Shown here piece by piece: positions 7,654 through 15,410 of a stretch of DNA of 64,000 bases. Position 1 is the stretch's first letter. Each line of letters begins with the position of its first letter. Source of the stretch: Cellulomonas sp. P24 (GTDB lineage Bacteria > Actinomycetota > Actinomycetes > Actinomycetales > Cellulomonadaceae); NCBI RefSeq assembly GCF_024704385.1, contig NZ_JAJDFX010000002.1, positions 248,001-312,000 on the forward strand, read 5' to 3'. The notes under the pieces are model-generated. The model was not told the origin of the DNA. It ran no database searches and was given only the letters and a program-made list of their open reading frames with translations. The position numbers and the translations under genes are program-made.

Positions 7654-8570
7654 GGACGCATCCTTCCAGCGGGGTCCTCGTCCCCACGGTTCGGGTGGCA
7701 CACCAACGATCGGGGCCCTCGACCGAGGCGACGAGGGCCGACGGCAGGTTCAGACCGCGCGGTGTCCCGACGGAATCGCCACGCGGCACCGGTGGCGAAG
7801 ACGAACGGCCAGCCAGCGAGGTTCACGGCCCAGCTCAGATGGAAGGGGTCGTGGGCACCGGAGACCGTCTGCGTCAGGGGCCAGTGCGCGATCTGAGCGA
7901 GCCCGTAGATCGGCGTGAAGGAGGCCAGCCTGTCGAACGTCGACCCGGCGGCGATGGGGACGAGGACGCCGCCGAGCATCGACAGGATCGCCAGGATCGG
8001 GCCGAGGGGCTGCATCGTGTTCTCGCTCGGCAGCAGGTACCCCATGAACAGACCGGACGCGGCGAACGCAAGAGAGCCGACCAGGACCACCACCCCGCAG
8101 ATCACCCACGCCGGGGCGGAGGCGACCGCCTTCCCGCTGAGAGCGCCGGCCGCGAAGGTCACCCCGGTGGCCAAGGCACCGAGGGCCAGCGCCGTCGCCA
8201 TCTTCATCACGATGTAGGCCATCGGCCGCAGCGGCGTCAGCCGCAGCTGTCGGCTCCACCCGCTGGCCCGCTCGATCGAGACCGATGCGCCGGCGCTGGT
8301 CGAGGCCATCACGGCCCCGTAGACCGCCATGGAGACCCTCGCCTACGCCGAGACGTTGGCGCGCACGCCCGCGCCGAGCGACTGCCCGTCGGAGGGGATC
8401 GACGCCGAGATGAAGAAGAACATCGCGACCAGGAAGACGAGCGTGAAGATCAGGGTGCGGCGGTTGCGCAGCACCCTGCGCAGCTCGATGACCATGATCC
8501 GCTGGTTGAGGAAGGGTGCGCGGCGCGCAACCCGGTCGGACCGGCCGGTCAGGGTGGTCGTGGTGCTCAT
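7650..8570 (-). pseudogene. ABC-2 type permease interrupted by an in-frame TAG
   Basis: One continuous frame of 307 codons encodes an ABC-2 exporter permease, but codon 76 (bases 8345-8343) is TAG. The N-terminal part (8570-8346) begins MSTTTTLTG and has the first membrane segment (TLIFTLVFLVAMFFF), ending GVRANVSA. After the stop the same frame continues ARVSMAVYGAVMASTSAG and holds about five more membrane segments (VICGVVVLVGSLAF, ILAILSMLGGVLVPI and others). Relatives have a tyrosine codon at this place (NVSAY), so TAC to TAG is the simplest explanation. A restart at the ATG at 8330 could make a truncated product lacking the first segment. The gene overlaps both neighbours by ATGA and belongs to the exporter operon. 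Confidence 0.8.
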
Positions 8571-9538
8571 CGCAGGTCCTCCTCGACGTCGTCGGTGGTC
8601 AACGCGACGAACGCGTCCTCGAGCCCGCGGGCGACGATCTCGAGGTCCGTCGCCGGGGTCTGGGTCAGCAGGGAGCGGGCCACCGAGTCGCTGTCGGTGC
8701 CGGTGACGGTCAGGGTGTGCCCGCGGATCTGGACGCCGGTGACTCCGGGGAGCCGATGCAGCGCCGCGCCGTCCGCCGCAGGCCAGACGGCCGTCACATG
8801 GCGAGCCCCCGCGAGCGCGTTGATGTGGGCGGCGGTGCCGTCGGCGACGACCTCGCCCTGGTGCATGAGCACGACCCGGTCCGCGTAGGCGTCGGCCTCT
8901 TCCAGGTAGTGCGTCGCGAAGATCACCGTGCGGCCCCGGGCTGCATCGGTACGGATCGCCGACCAGAAGGACCGTCGGGCGCTCACATCCATCCCCGTCG
9001 TCGGTTCGTCGAGGATGATCAGCTGGGGGTCGGGGACCAGGGCCATCGCGAATCGCAGGCGCTGCTGCTCACCCCCGCTGCACGCGCCGACGCGGCGCCC
9101 GGCGATCTGGGTGAGGCCGACGGTCGCGAGCACCTCGGCTGCCGGGCGGCCCGTCGCGAACAGGCTCGCGGTGTACCCGACGGTCTCGCGGACGGTGAGG
9201 TCCTTGAGCAGGCCGCCGGTCTGCATCACCGCGGAGACGAGCCCGCAGGCGATGGCGTCGGACGGGTCCAGCCAGAAGACGCGAGCCAGGCCTGCATCGG
9301 GCTCTGCCAGGCCGAGGACCAGGTCGATCGTCGTGGTCTTACCCGCACCGTTGGGTCCCAGGAGGGCGACGACCTCGCCCCGGCGCACGCGAAGGTCGAC
9401 CCGGCGCACCGCATGGACGGCGCCGAAGGCCTTCGTCAGGCCGGTGAGCGCGATCGCCCAGGGACCCTCGTCCGCGTGGTCACGGCCGCGCGGGTGACGG
9501 GTCAGATCCGGTACAGGGGAAGCTTCTGCTGTGGTCAT
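8567..9538 (-). CDS. ABC transporter ATP-binding protein (drug-exporter type)
   Basis: A 323-residue ATPase subunit that drives export through the adjacent permease. Visible motifs are Walker A (LLGPNGAGKTTT), Q-loop region (AVMQTGGLL), ABC signature (CSGGEQQRLRFA), Walker B (LIILDEPTTGMD) and the H-loop His in IFATHYLEEAD. Length and C-terminal extension fit the DrrA/CcmA-like exporter class. The ATG at 9538 is chosen because upstream in-frame codons run into the intergenic region. Its stop overlaps the permease start (ATGA). Site 3 of the conserved element lies about 113 bp upstream on the same strand. Confidence 0.93.
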   Translation of the reverse strand: MTTAEASPVPDLTRHPRGRDHADEGPWAIALTGLTKAFGAVHAVRRVDLRVRRGEVVALLGPNGAGKTTTIDLVLGLAEPDAGLARVFWLDPSDAIACGLVSAVMQTGGLLKDLTVRETVGYTASLFATGRPAAEVLATVGLTQIAGRRVGACSGGEQQRLRFAMALVPDPQLIILDEPTTGMDVSARRSFWSAIRTDAARGRTVIFATHYLEEADAYADRVVLMHQGEVVADGTAAHINALAGARHVTAVWPAADGAALHRLPGVTGVQIRGHTLTVTGTDSDSVARSLLTQTPATDLEIVARGLEDAFVALTTDDVEEDLR

Positions 9539-9650
9539 GCGGCCAGCCTGCGGTCGAGCCGGCCGGCGAACCACGGACGGATGGCGTACCGCGCCTCTGA
9601 CGAACCTCGGAGTAATCCATCTCCGGCAGCCCGCCACGACGGCGACCTCC

Positions 9651-9687
9651 TACGTCATTCGGCCGAGGATCACCTCGGCCGATGCGG
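9651..9687 (-). promoter_or_regulatory. Bipartite conserved element, site 3 (partly degenerate)
   Basis: On the minus strand the distal half reads GGCCGAATGACGTA (9664-9651), one base different from site 2. The other half-site position, 25 bp away, keeps only the CATCGGCC-like right part. It lies in the divergent region between the exporter ATPase (start 9538) and the small ORF at 9770. A further ACGGATGGCGTACC-like sequence occurs at 9577-9590. Confidence 0.5.
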
Positions 9688-9769
9688 CGGCCAGGTCGCG
9701 GCCTACGCGCCGACGCGGCGGATGCCCGCCTCGGGTCATGCTCGAGGCGACCAAGAGAAGGAGGTCGCC

Positions 9770-9877
9770 ATGCGACTCGCCCCGGTCGGTCGAGTCGGCC
9801 GCCCGTCCCCGGTCATGCCGACGCACCACCCGCGAGGTGGCGATGCCCCGCGCACCCGTCGGCTGGTCGAACCGTGA
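9770..9877 (+). CDS. Short upstream ORF coupled to the receiver gene
   Basis: A 35-codon ORF with an unusually strong ribosome-binding site (AGAAGGAGG, 5 bp from ATG). Its product is proline- and arginine-rich. The stop TGA (9875-9877) overlaps the GTG start of the receiver protein at 9874. The receiver start itself has no Shine-Dalgarno sequence, so translation of this ORF probably delivers ribosomes to the receiver gene. It may be a leader peptide rather than a functional protein. Confidence 0.5.
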   Translation: MRLAPVGRVGRPSPVMPTHHPRGGDAPRTRRLVEP

Positions 9878-10293
9878 CGGGTGCGGGCGTCGCTCCGCCT
9901 CTCGCCGTCCTCGTCGTGGACGACGACCCTCGCGTGCGGGCCTCTCTCGTGCACCTGCTCGACGAGGTGGGGGCCGTGAACGCGATCGCCGTCGACGCGG
10001 ATCAGGCGTGGCGGCTCGCGGCGATGGGGGCGGCTGCCGACGTGGCCGTCGTCGACGTGCCGGGCGGTGACGGGGTCGGGCTGCGACTGGTGTCACATCT
10101 GGCGTCGATGATGCCGGTGGTCGCCGTCGGCCTGCGGGCTTCGGTCGGCAAGATCGCGCGCGGTGCCGGGGCCGTCGCCTTCGTCGAGAAGGACGGCGAT
10201 GCCGACACGCTCGTCGCCACGATCCGCGCGGCGGGCCCAGGTCGGTCGCACGATAATGTTCCTTGCTCGGCGTCACTGGACGACGAAGGGTGA
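9874..10293 (+). CDS. Stand-alone receiver-like protein, copy 2
   Basis: A single receiver domain of 139 residues: LAVLVVDDDPRVRASL, a candidate acceptor Asp in VAVVDVPGGDG, and the conserved Lys in AVAFVEKDGD. No output domain follows. It is the paralogue of the minus-strand protein at 2647-3057. Here it lies 5 bp upstream of the response regulator on the same strand, so it is probably co-expressed with the two-component pair and may compete for, or pass on, phosphoryl groups. The GTG start overlaps the stop of the small upstream ORF; a much longer in-frame extension to 9682 is arginine-rich and non-homologous. Confidence 0.75.
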   Translation: MTGAGVAPPLAVLVVDDDPRVRASLVHLLDEVGAVNAIAVDADQAWRLAAMGAAADVAVVDVPGGDGVGLRLVSHLASMMPVVAVGLRASVGKIARGAGAVAFVEKDGDADTLVATIRAAGPGRSHDNVPCSASLDDEG

Positions 10294-10298
10294 GGCAG

Positions 10299-10985
10299 AT
10301 GGCCGAGGTGCAGCACGGCAATGACGTGATCACCGTGGTGCTGGTCGACGACCACGCGATCGTCCGCACGGGCCTGAGGTCCTACCTCGACACCGAACCG
10401 GGGATCTCGGTCGTCGCGGAGGCCGCGGACGGCCTCGAGGCGCTCGCGCGGATCGACGCGCTCGCCCGTCAGGACCAGGTCCCGGACGTGGTCCTGATGG
10501 ACATGCAGATGCCCCGGCTGGACGGGGTCGAAGCCACCGGTCGGATCAAGGACCGTTGGCCCGAGATCGACGTGATCGCGGTGACCTCGTTCGTCGAGGA
10601 GGCAAGGATCCGCGCGGCGCTCGAGGCGGGCGCGACCGGCTACCTGCTCAAGGACGCCGACGCGGCCGACGTGGTCGACGCGATCCGCGGCGCCGTCGCC
10701 GGCCAGATCCGGCTGGACCCGGCCGTGGCAACGGCGCTCGCGATGTCGATGCGCACCCCTGCGTCGTCGACAGCATCGCTGACCCCGCGCGAGCTCGAGG
10801 TCGTCACCCTCGTCGCCGAGGGTCGGACGAACCGCGAGATCGGGCGGCGCCTCGGGGTCGCGGAGCGCACCGCGCGCACGCACGTGTCCAACATCCTCAC
10901 CAAGCTCGGGCTCGCCTCGCGGACCCAGGCAGCGATGTGGGCTGTCCGCGAGGGCCTGGTGGACCCAGAGGGCACGACGCGATGA
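10299..10985 (+). CDS. NarL/LuxR-family two-component response regulator, copy 2
   Basis: A 228-residue response regulator. The receiver has LVDDHAIVRTG, the phospho-acceptor Asp68 in VVLMDMQMPRLDG and the Lys in YLLKDADAAD. The LuxR-type helix-turn-helix is at about residues 160-218 (LTPRELEVVTLVAEG, GVAERTARTHVSNIL). The recognition helix differs by one residue from copy 1, which suggests overlapping DNA targets. ATG 10299 is used because it is preceded by GAGG and gives an N-terminus matching copy 1. The gene overlaps the kinase start by ATGA. Confidence 0.93.
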   Translation: MAEVQHGNDVITVVLVDDHAIVRTGLRSYLDTEPGISVVAEAADGLEALARIDALARQDQVPDVVLMDMQMPRLDGVEATGRIKDRWPEIDVIAVTSFVEEARIRAALEAGATGYLLKDADAADVVDAIRGAVAGQIRLDPAVATALAMSMRTPASSTASLTPRELEVVTLVAEGRTNREIGRRLGVAERTARTHVSNILTKLGLASRTQAAMWAVREGLVDPEGTTR

Positions 10986-12634
10986 GCGTGCCCTCCCCTG
11001 ATGTCGGCCAGGTGCGCCCCTCCCCCCTGCGCAGCACGTCGATGCCGACCGAGCCCGAGCTCGAGCGGGTCGTTGCTTCAAGGGAGCCGATCGAGCGTCA
11101 GATGGTCGACCTGTTCTTCGACCGGGTGCCGTTCGGGCTGGCGGTGTTCGACCTCGAGGGCCGCCTGGAGCGGTGCAATCGCACCTGGGTCGGCTTCTAC
11201 GAGCTGTACTTCGGCGCCGGGCCCGACTACACCGCACCCGGTCGCCACCTCAACGACCTGATCCCGGGCAACGAGGAGGCCGTCGCCGAGTTGTTCGCCG
11301 CCGTGCGGGGCGGGCAGGTCGTCCGGCAGGCAGCGCAACGCATCACCATCCCGGGCCTGACGACGTACTGGGACGTGGTGTTCGCGCCGCTCTTCGAGGA
11401 CGGCGAGATCGTCGGGGTGCTCGACGTCGTCACGGACGCGACCGACCGGGTGCTGTCGACCGAGCGCCTGGAGGCACGGATCCGCGCGTTCACGTCGGTG
11501 TCGAGCGCGATGACCGTCGACCAGCCACTTCCCTCGACGCTGACCACGATCCGTGAGCAGATCATGCGGACCACGAGCGCTGCAGCGGTGAGCATCGTGG
11601 TCTGGCAGGACCGACCGGGTCCGCTGGACGACGTCCTCACGGTCGTCGCTGACCCTGGCTTCGGCTCCGGGTACGCGGATGCCTTCAGGCAGCTGTACGA
11701 GGCGGCGGGGGACGACCGGCGCGGCGCCGACGACGTGAGGCCCGTCGAGCTGCGGCGGGACGCGAGGTCGACAGCACTGATCGATCCCCGATTCGAGCCG
11801 GTGCACCCGTACTGGTCACGCCCGACCCCCGACTGGGATGACCTCGTCGCGCTACCTCTGGTGTCGGGCCGGGTGTTCTTCGGCGAGCTGCACGTCCACC
11901 TTCCGGCCGGCGCACGCGTCTCCGCCGATGACGAGGACTACCTGCGCGCGATGGCCGACCAGGCGGCGCTCGCCGTCGAGAACTCCTTCCTGTTCGCCGA
12001 GGAGACGCGAGCCGCCGGCACGGCCGAGCGGCAACGGCTCGCGCGCGAGCTGCACGACTCGGTGAGCCAGGCCCTGTTCTCGATGACGCTGCACGCGCGC
12101 ACGGCCGAGCGCCGGCTCGAGCCCCTGGGCCCCGGCGCCGACCTTGCCCGTGCCGAGGTCCACCGGCTGCAGGAGCTCACGCGCGGGGCGCTCGCGGAGA
12201 TGCGAGCGCTGATCTTCGAGCTCCGCCCGGACGCGCTGGCCGAGGAGGGACTCGGCTCGGCACTGACGAAGCAGGCGGCCGCGATGGCCGCGCGCGAGCA
12301 GGTCGCGATCCCCGTGAACGCACCGACGACGCGACTGCCCCTCTCGGCCGATGCCGAGGAGCACCTGTACCGCATCGCCCTGGAGGCGATGCACAACGCG
12401 CTCAAGCATGCCCACCCCTCCCGGATAGGCGTCCGGCTCAGCGTGGGCCCCGCAGGCGTGGACCTGCTCGTCGACGACGACGGCCTCGGCTTCGACCCGG
12501 CGGTCGAGCACCCCGGCCACCTCGGGCTCGGAACCATGCGGGATCGTGCCCGGAGCCTGGGCGGCAGCATGCGGATCGAATCGGCACCGGGCAGTGGGAC
12601 CCAGGTGCACGTGAACGTCCCCGCGCACTGCTGA
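10982..12634 (+). CDS. NarX-type sensor histidine kinase (PAS-GAF-HisKA_3-HATPase), copy 2
   Basis: A 550-residue kinase paralogous to the one at 1013-2620. PAS-like domain about residues 40-160, GAF-like domain about 170-335, then the phosphotransfer helix ERQRLARELHDSVSQALF with His358 and a HATPase domain (EAMHNALKHA, DDDGLGFD). No membrane segments are visible, so it is a cytosolic sensor. The two kinases share most of the PAS and catalytic regions but diverge in the GAF segment, so they may respond to different signals while acting on similar regulators. Confidence 0.93.
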   Translation: MSVPSPDVGQVRPSPLRSTSMPTEPELERVVASREPIERQMVDLFFDRVPFGLAVFDLEGRLERCNRTWVGFYELYFGAGPDYTAPGRHLNDLIPGNEEAVAELFAAVRGGQVVRQAAQRITIPGLTTYWDVVFAPLFEDGEIVGVLDVVTDATDRVLSTERLEARIRAFTSVSSAMTVDQPLPSTLTTIREQIMRTTSAAAVSIVVWQDRPGPLDDVLTVVADPGFGSGYADAFRQLYEAAGDDRRGADDVRPVELRRDARSTALIDPRFEPVHPYWSRPTPDWDDLVALPLVSGRVFFGELHVHLPAGARVSADDEDYLRAMADQAALAVENSFLFAEETRAAGTAERQRLARELHDSVSQALFSMTLHARTAERRLEPLGPGADLARAEVHRLQELTRGALAEMRALIFELRPDALAEEGLGSALTKQAAAMAAREQVAIPVNAPTTRLPLSADAEEHLYRIALEAMHNALKHAHPSRIGVRLSVGPAGVDLLVDDDGLGFDPAVEHPGHLGLGTMRDRARSLGGSMRIESAPGSGTQVHVNVPAHC

Positions 12635-12721
12635 CCCGGTCCGAACTGGGCGCAGCCAGGACGCGCGCCGAGCGTCGCTCACCCGAGCCCGGTGCCGCGC
12701 ACGTCACCGCGCGGCCTGCTC

Positions 12722-12760
12722 TACGTCATCCGGCCGAGGTCGTCGACGGCCGTTGATCCC
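12722..12760 (-). promoter_or_regulatory. Bipartite conserved element, site 4 (inverted)
   Basis: On the minus strand it reads GGGATCAACGGCC (12760-12748) and GGCCGGATGACGTA (12735-12722), 25 bp start to start, exactly as in site 2. It lies between the end of kinase 2 and the membrane-protein gene at 12842, about 80-105 bp upstream of that start but in the opposite orientation to sites 1 and 2. This favours an operator over a directional promoter core. Confidence 0.6.
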
Positions 12761-12841
12761 GGGGCGGGCAGACCGTCCCGCCGACGTGCGCCACCCTCGC
12801 CCGGCGGGACGCTCGGAGCACCCAGAAGAAGGGAGCTCCCG

Positions 12842-13354
12842 ATGAGCACCACCCAGTGGATCCTGTCGATCGCCCTCCTCGCGTGGGCGTTGCTGCGCAA
12901 CGTCGGCACACGCGAGATCACCCGCGCCACCTACCTCGTCCCGATCGTGCTCGTCGTCGTCGCCGGCGGATACTTCCTGTTCCCGCTCCCGACCGCGGGC
13001 AACGACCTCGACCTCGTCGTGGCACTCGGCGTCATCGGCGTCCTCTTCGGGCTCGCCGCCAGCGCCGTGACCCGGCTGAGCCATCGCGACGGGCGACTCG
13101 TCGCCACCGCCGGCGCGGGCTTCGCCTCGCTCTGGCTCGTGATGATCGGCGGACGCATCGTGTTCGCCGAGTGGGCCAACGGCACCGGTGCACGCGCAGT
13201 CGGCACCTTCTCCATGGATCACGCCATCACCGGCGCCGACGCCTGGACCGCAGCCCTGGTCGTCATGGCCTTGGGCATGGTCCTCGCCCGCACCGTCGCC
13301 CTCGCCCTGCGTGCCCGCCGCATCCAGACCCAGCCCGCCCCCGCCGTCGCCTGA
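12842..13354 (+). CDS. Multi-pass membrane protein (DUF1453-like)
   Basis: A 170-residue protein with about five hydrophobic segments: WILSIALLAWALL, YLVPIVLVVVAGGYFLF, LVVALGVIGVLFGLA, GFASLWLVMIGGRIVF and ALVVMALGMVLARTVAL. The layout and the LRNVGTREITRATYLVP segment resemble the DUF1453/CcdC-like family. Function unknown. The start is preceded by GGGAG. It is the first of three membrane-protein genes in a row (12842, 13380, 14147), all downstream of conserved site 4. Confidence 0.75.
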   Translation: MSTTQWILSIALLAWALLRNVGTREITRATYLVPIVLVVVAGGYFLFPLPTAGNDLDLVVALGVIGVLFGLAASAVTRLSHRDGRLVATAGAGFASLWLVMIGGRIVFAEWANGTGARAVGTFSMDHAITGADAWTAALVVMALGMVLARTVALALRARRIQTQPAPAVA

Positions 13355-13379
13355 CCGACCGAGAACTCGGGAGAACCCC

Positions 13380-14117
13380 ATGACCACGCTCGCGCCGCAC
13401 TCACCAGCCCCGCTCCTCGGCCGACGACACCCTGTCAGGACGTCGCTCGCCCTCACCGGTGCATCTGTCGGCGTGACGCTCGTCGGCGCGCTGGTCGTCG
13501 AGCTCGTGGCACCGGGTTCCGACCCGCTGCTGCGCCGTCTTCCCGTCGTGCTGGCGCTTCTCGCGATGGCCCTGGTCGTCGTTCGTCGCATCGGCTGGCG
13601 CCGGGTGGGCGCCGGCGGACCTGCCACCTGGCGACGGACGTCCTTGCTGGTGGCTCCTGCAGTCGTTGCCCTCGTGCCGCTCGCGTGGGGCTGGGCGCCG
13701 GACCTGGCCACGCTCCCTGCGCTCGTCGTCGGCTACCTGGCCACCGGGCTCTACGAGGAGCTGTGGTTCCGGGGAGTCATGCTCCGTTCGGCACTGCCGC
13801 TCGGCCCGGTGCGGGCTGCTGCGCTCACGGCAGTGCTGTTCGGAGCCGCACACCTGGGGAACGTGGCGTTCGGCGCCAACGCCGCCGTCACCGCGGCCCA
13901 GGCCGTGGGTGCGGCGGCCGGCGGCTTCGGCTACGCGATCCTGCGCCAACGGACCGGCGCGGTCTGGGCCCTCGCGGCCATCCACTTCGGCAGCGACCTG
14001 CTGCTGCACACGACCGGCCTGCACGGTGGCGCCCTCTGGGCAGTGCTCGTCGGCCACGACGTCGCCCTGTCCGTCATCGGGCTGCTCGCCGTGCGCGGCC
14101 TTCGCCGCACCGCCTGA
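13380..14117 (+). CDS. CPBP family intramembrane metalloprotease
   Basis: A 245-residue membrane protein with the CPBP (Abi/CAAX-protease-like) signature: the glutamate pair in YEELWFRGVML, then FGAAHLGN, and a third conserved block in AAIHFGSDLLLH, supplying the usual Glu/His active site inside the membrane. The family includes bacteriocin self-immunity and anti-sigma processing proteases; the substrate here is unknown. The start ATG at 13380 lies 25 bp after the preceding stop. Confidence 0.85.
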   Translation: MTTLAPHSPAPLLGRRHPVRTSLALTGASVGVTLVGALVVELVAPGSDPLLRRLPVVLALLAMALVVVRRIGWRRVGAGGPATWRRTSLLVAPAVVALVPLAWGWAPDLATLPALVVGYLATGLYEELWFRGVMLRSALPLGPVRAAALTAVLFGAAHLGNVAFGANAAVTAAQAVGAAAGGFGYAILRQRTGAVWALAAIHFGSDLLLHTTGLHGGALWAVLVGHDVALSVIGLLAVRGLRRTA

Positions 14118-14146
14118 CCCGCCCACGACCTCACCCCGGAGATCAC

Positions 14147-14794
14147 ATGTCCGTCACCGCCGCCCCGCTCGTCCCGCCGAGCGCCAGCACATCAGCTCCC
14201 GACGCCCGCACCGACTCGTGGAGCCCATGGTCCCGGTGCACGTGGTTGGCAAGCGCCCACCTGCTGCTCGACCTTCCCGTCGGCATGCTGTGGGGCACCC
14301 TCGTGGTCGCCCTCCTCGCTTCCTCGATCGGACTGATGCCGCTCGCACTGCTCGGCGTGCCACTGCTCGTCGTGACGTTGGCCGGTTCGCTCCTGGCCGC
14401 GCGCGCCGAGCACGCCAGGACTCGCATGCTTCTCGGTGCTGCCCCGGTCGCGCCCGTGCCCCTGCCTCGCACCGCGACCGGCTGGCTCCGACTGCTGGCC
14501 GACGGGCGCGCCTGGCTCTCGTGCCTCTACGCCGTCGTGCTCCTCCCGCTCGGCATCGTCAACGCCACCGTCACGTTCACGGGCTGGGCGGTCGTGGCCG
14601 CAGGACTGACCTCGCAGGTCTGGGCGTGGCTCCTGCCCACGCGGGCCGTCACCGTCGGCACCTGGGTCGTCGACGGTGAGCCCGCCGTGATCGCGACGAC
14701 CGCGCTCGCCGTGCTGCTCGCCATCGCCATGCCTCGGGCCGTCCGCCTCCTCGCTGCCGTCGACCGCTGGCTGGTGCGCACGCTGCTGCGCTGA
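14147..14794 (+). CDS. Stand-alone sensor-domain membrane protein
   Basis: A 215-residue membrane protein resembling the putative sensor domain found at the N-terminus of many actinobacterial histidine kinases. It has paired hydrophobic hairpins (LLLDLPVGMLWGTLVVALLA, LLGVPLLVVTLAGSLLAARAEHART), then a soluble stretch and a second half (AVVLLPLGIVNATVTFTGWA, TTALAVLLAIAMPRA). No kinase domain follows, so it may be a partner of a separate kinase. The upstream CCGGAG is a suitable ribosome-binding site. It shares an operon with the CPBP protease. Confidence 0.75.
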   Translation: MSVTAAPLVPPSASTSAPDARTDSWSPWSRCTWLASAHLLLDLPVGMLWGTLVVALLASSIGLMPLALLGVPLLVVTLAGSLLAARAEHARTRMLLGAAPVAPVPLPRTATGWLRLLADGRAWLSCLYAVVLLPLGIVNATVTFTGWAVVAAGLTSQVWAWLLPTRAVTVGTWVVDGEPAVIATTALAVLLAIAMPRAVRLLAAVDRWLVRTLLR

Positions 14795-14927
14795 CCAGGC
14801 GGCGGGCAAGCACCGCATTGCGCAGGAACCTGCCCACCTCAGAACCGGACCGGCGGCGTGAGCCGCGCTCGGCCGGCCAGGTCCCGCCCGGGACCTGCCG
14901 TGCCGGGATTCCACCATGGAGGACACG

Positions 14928-15398
14928 ATGGAGCTCGTACCGCTGATGACCCTGCGTCCCACCGTGGACCCACCTGTCGACACGGGTCCAGGCGCGCTCG
15001 GACGGCGCTTCGTCGGCGCGTGCACGGGAGGGACCGTCGAGGGGCCGCGCTTGTCCGGGACGATCCTGCCGTCCGGCGGTGACTGGCTGCTGCTCGACGG
15101 CGCCGGCACGGGGCACGTCGACGGACGCCTGACCCTACGGACCGACGACGGCGCGGCTGTCTACCTCGCCTACCGCGGGATCGCCCGAGTCACCGCGCAG
15201 GTCGGGGCCGCGCTGGCACAGGGACAGGCTGCCGGCTTCGGCGACATGTACTACGTCGTCCAGCCGCAGTTCGAGACCGGCGACGACCGGTACGCGTGGC
15301 TGACCCGCATCGTCACGGTCGCCGAGGGCAGGTTGGTGCCCGGTGGGGCCGAGTACCGCGTGTTCGAGGTCGCCCACACAACGACGCCGACGGCGTAG
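14928..15398 (+). CDS. DUF3237 family protein
   Basis: A 156-residue protein beginning MELVPLMTLRPTVDPPVDTG, the typical DUF3237 start, followed by GGDWLLLDGAGTGHVDGRLT and a final RYAWLTRIVTVAEG block. The fold is a lipocalin-like beta barrel of unknown substrate. I prefer the ATG at 14928 because GGAGG lies 5 bp upstream; the ATG at 14916 would put that Shine-Dalgarno sequence inside the gene. The hydrolase at 15411 follows after 12 bp. Confidence 0.85.
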   Translation: MELVPLMTLRPTVDPPVDTGPGALGRRFVGACTGGTVEGPRLSGTILPSGGDWLLLDGAGTGHVDGRLTLRTDDGAAVYLAYRGIARVTAQVGAALAQGQAAGFGDMYYVVQPQFETGDDRYAWLTRIVTVAEGRLVPGGAEYRVFEVAHTTTPTA

Positions 15399-15410
15399 GC
15401 ACCGCAGATC

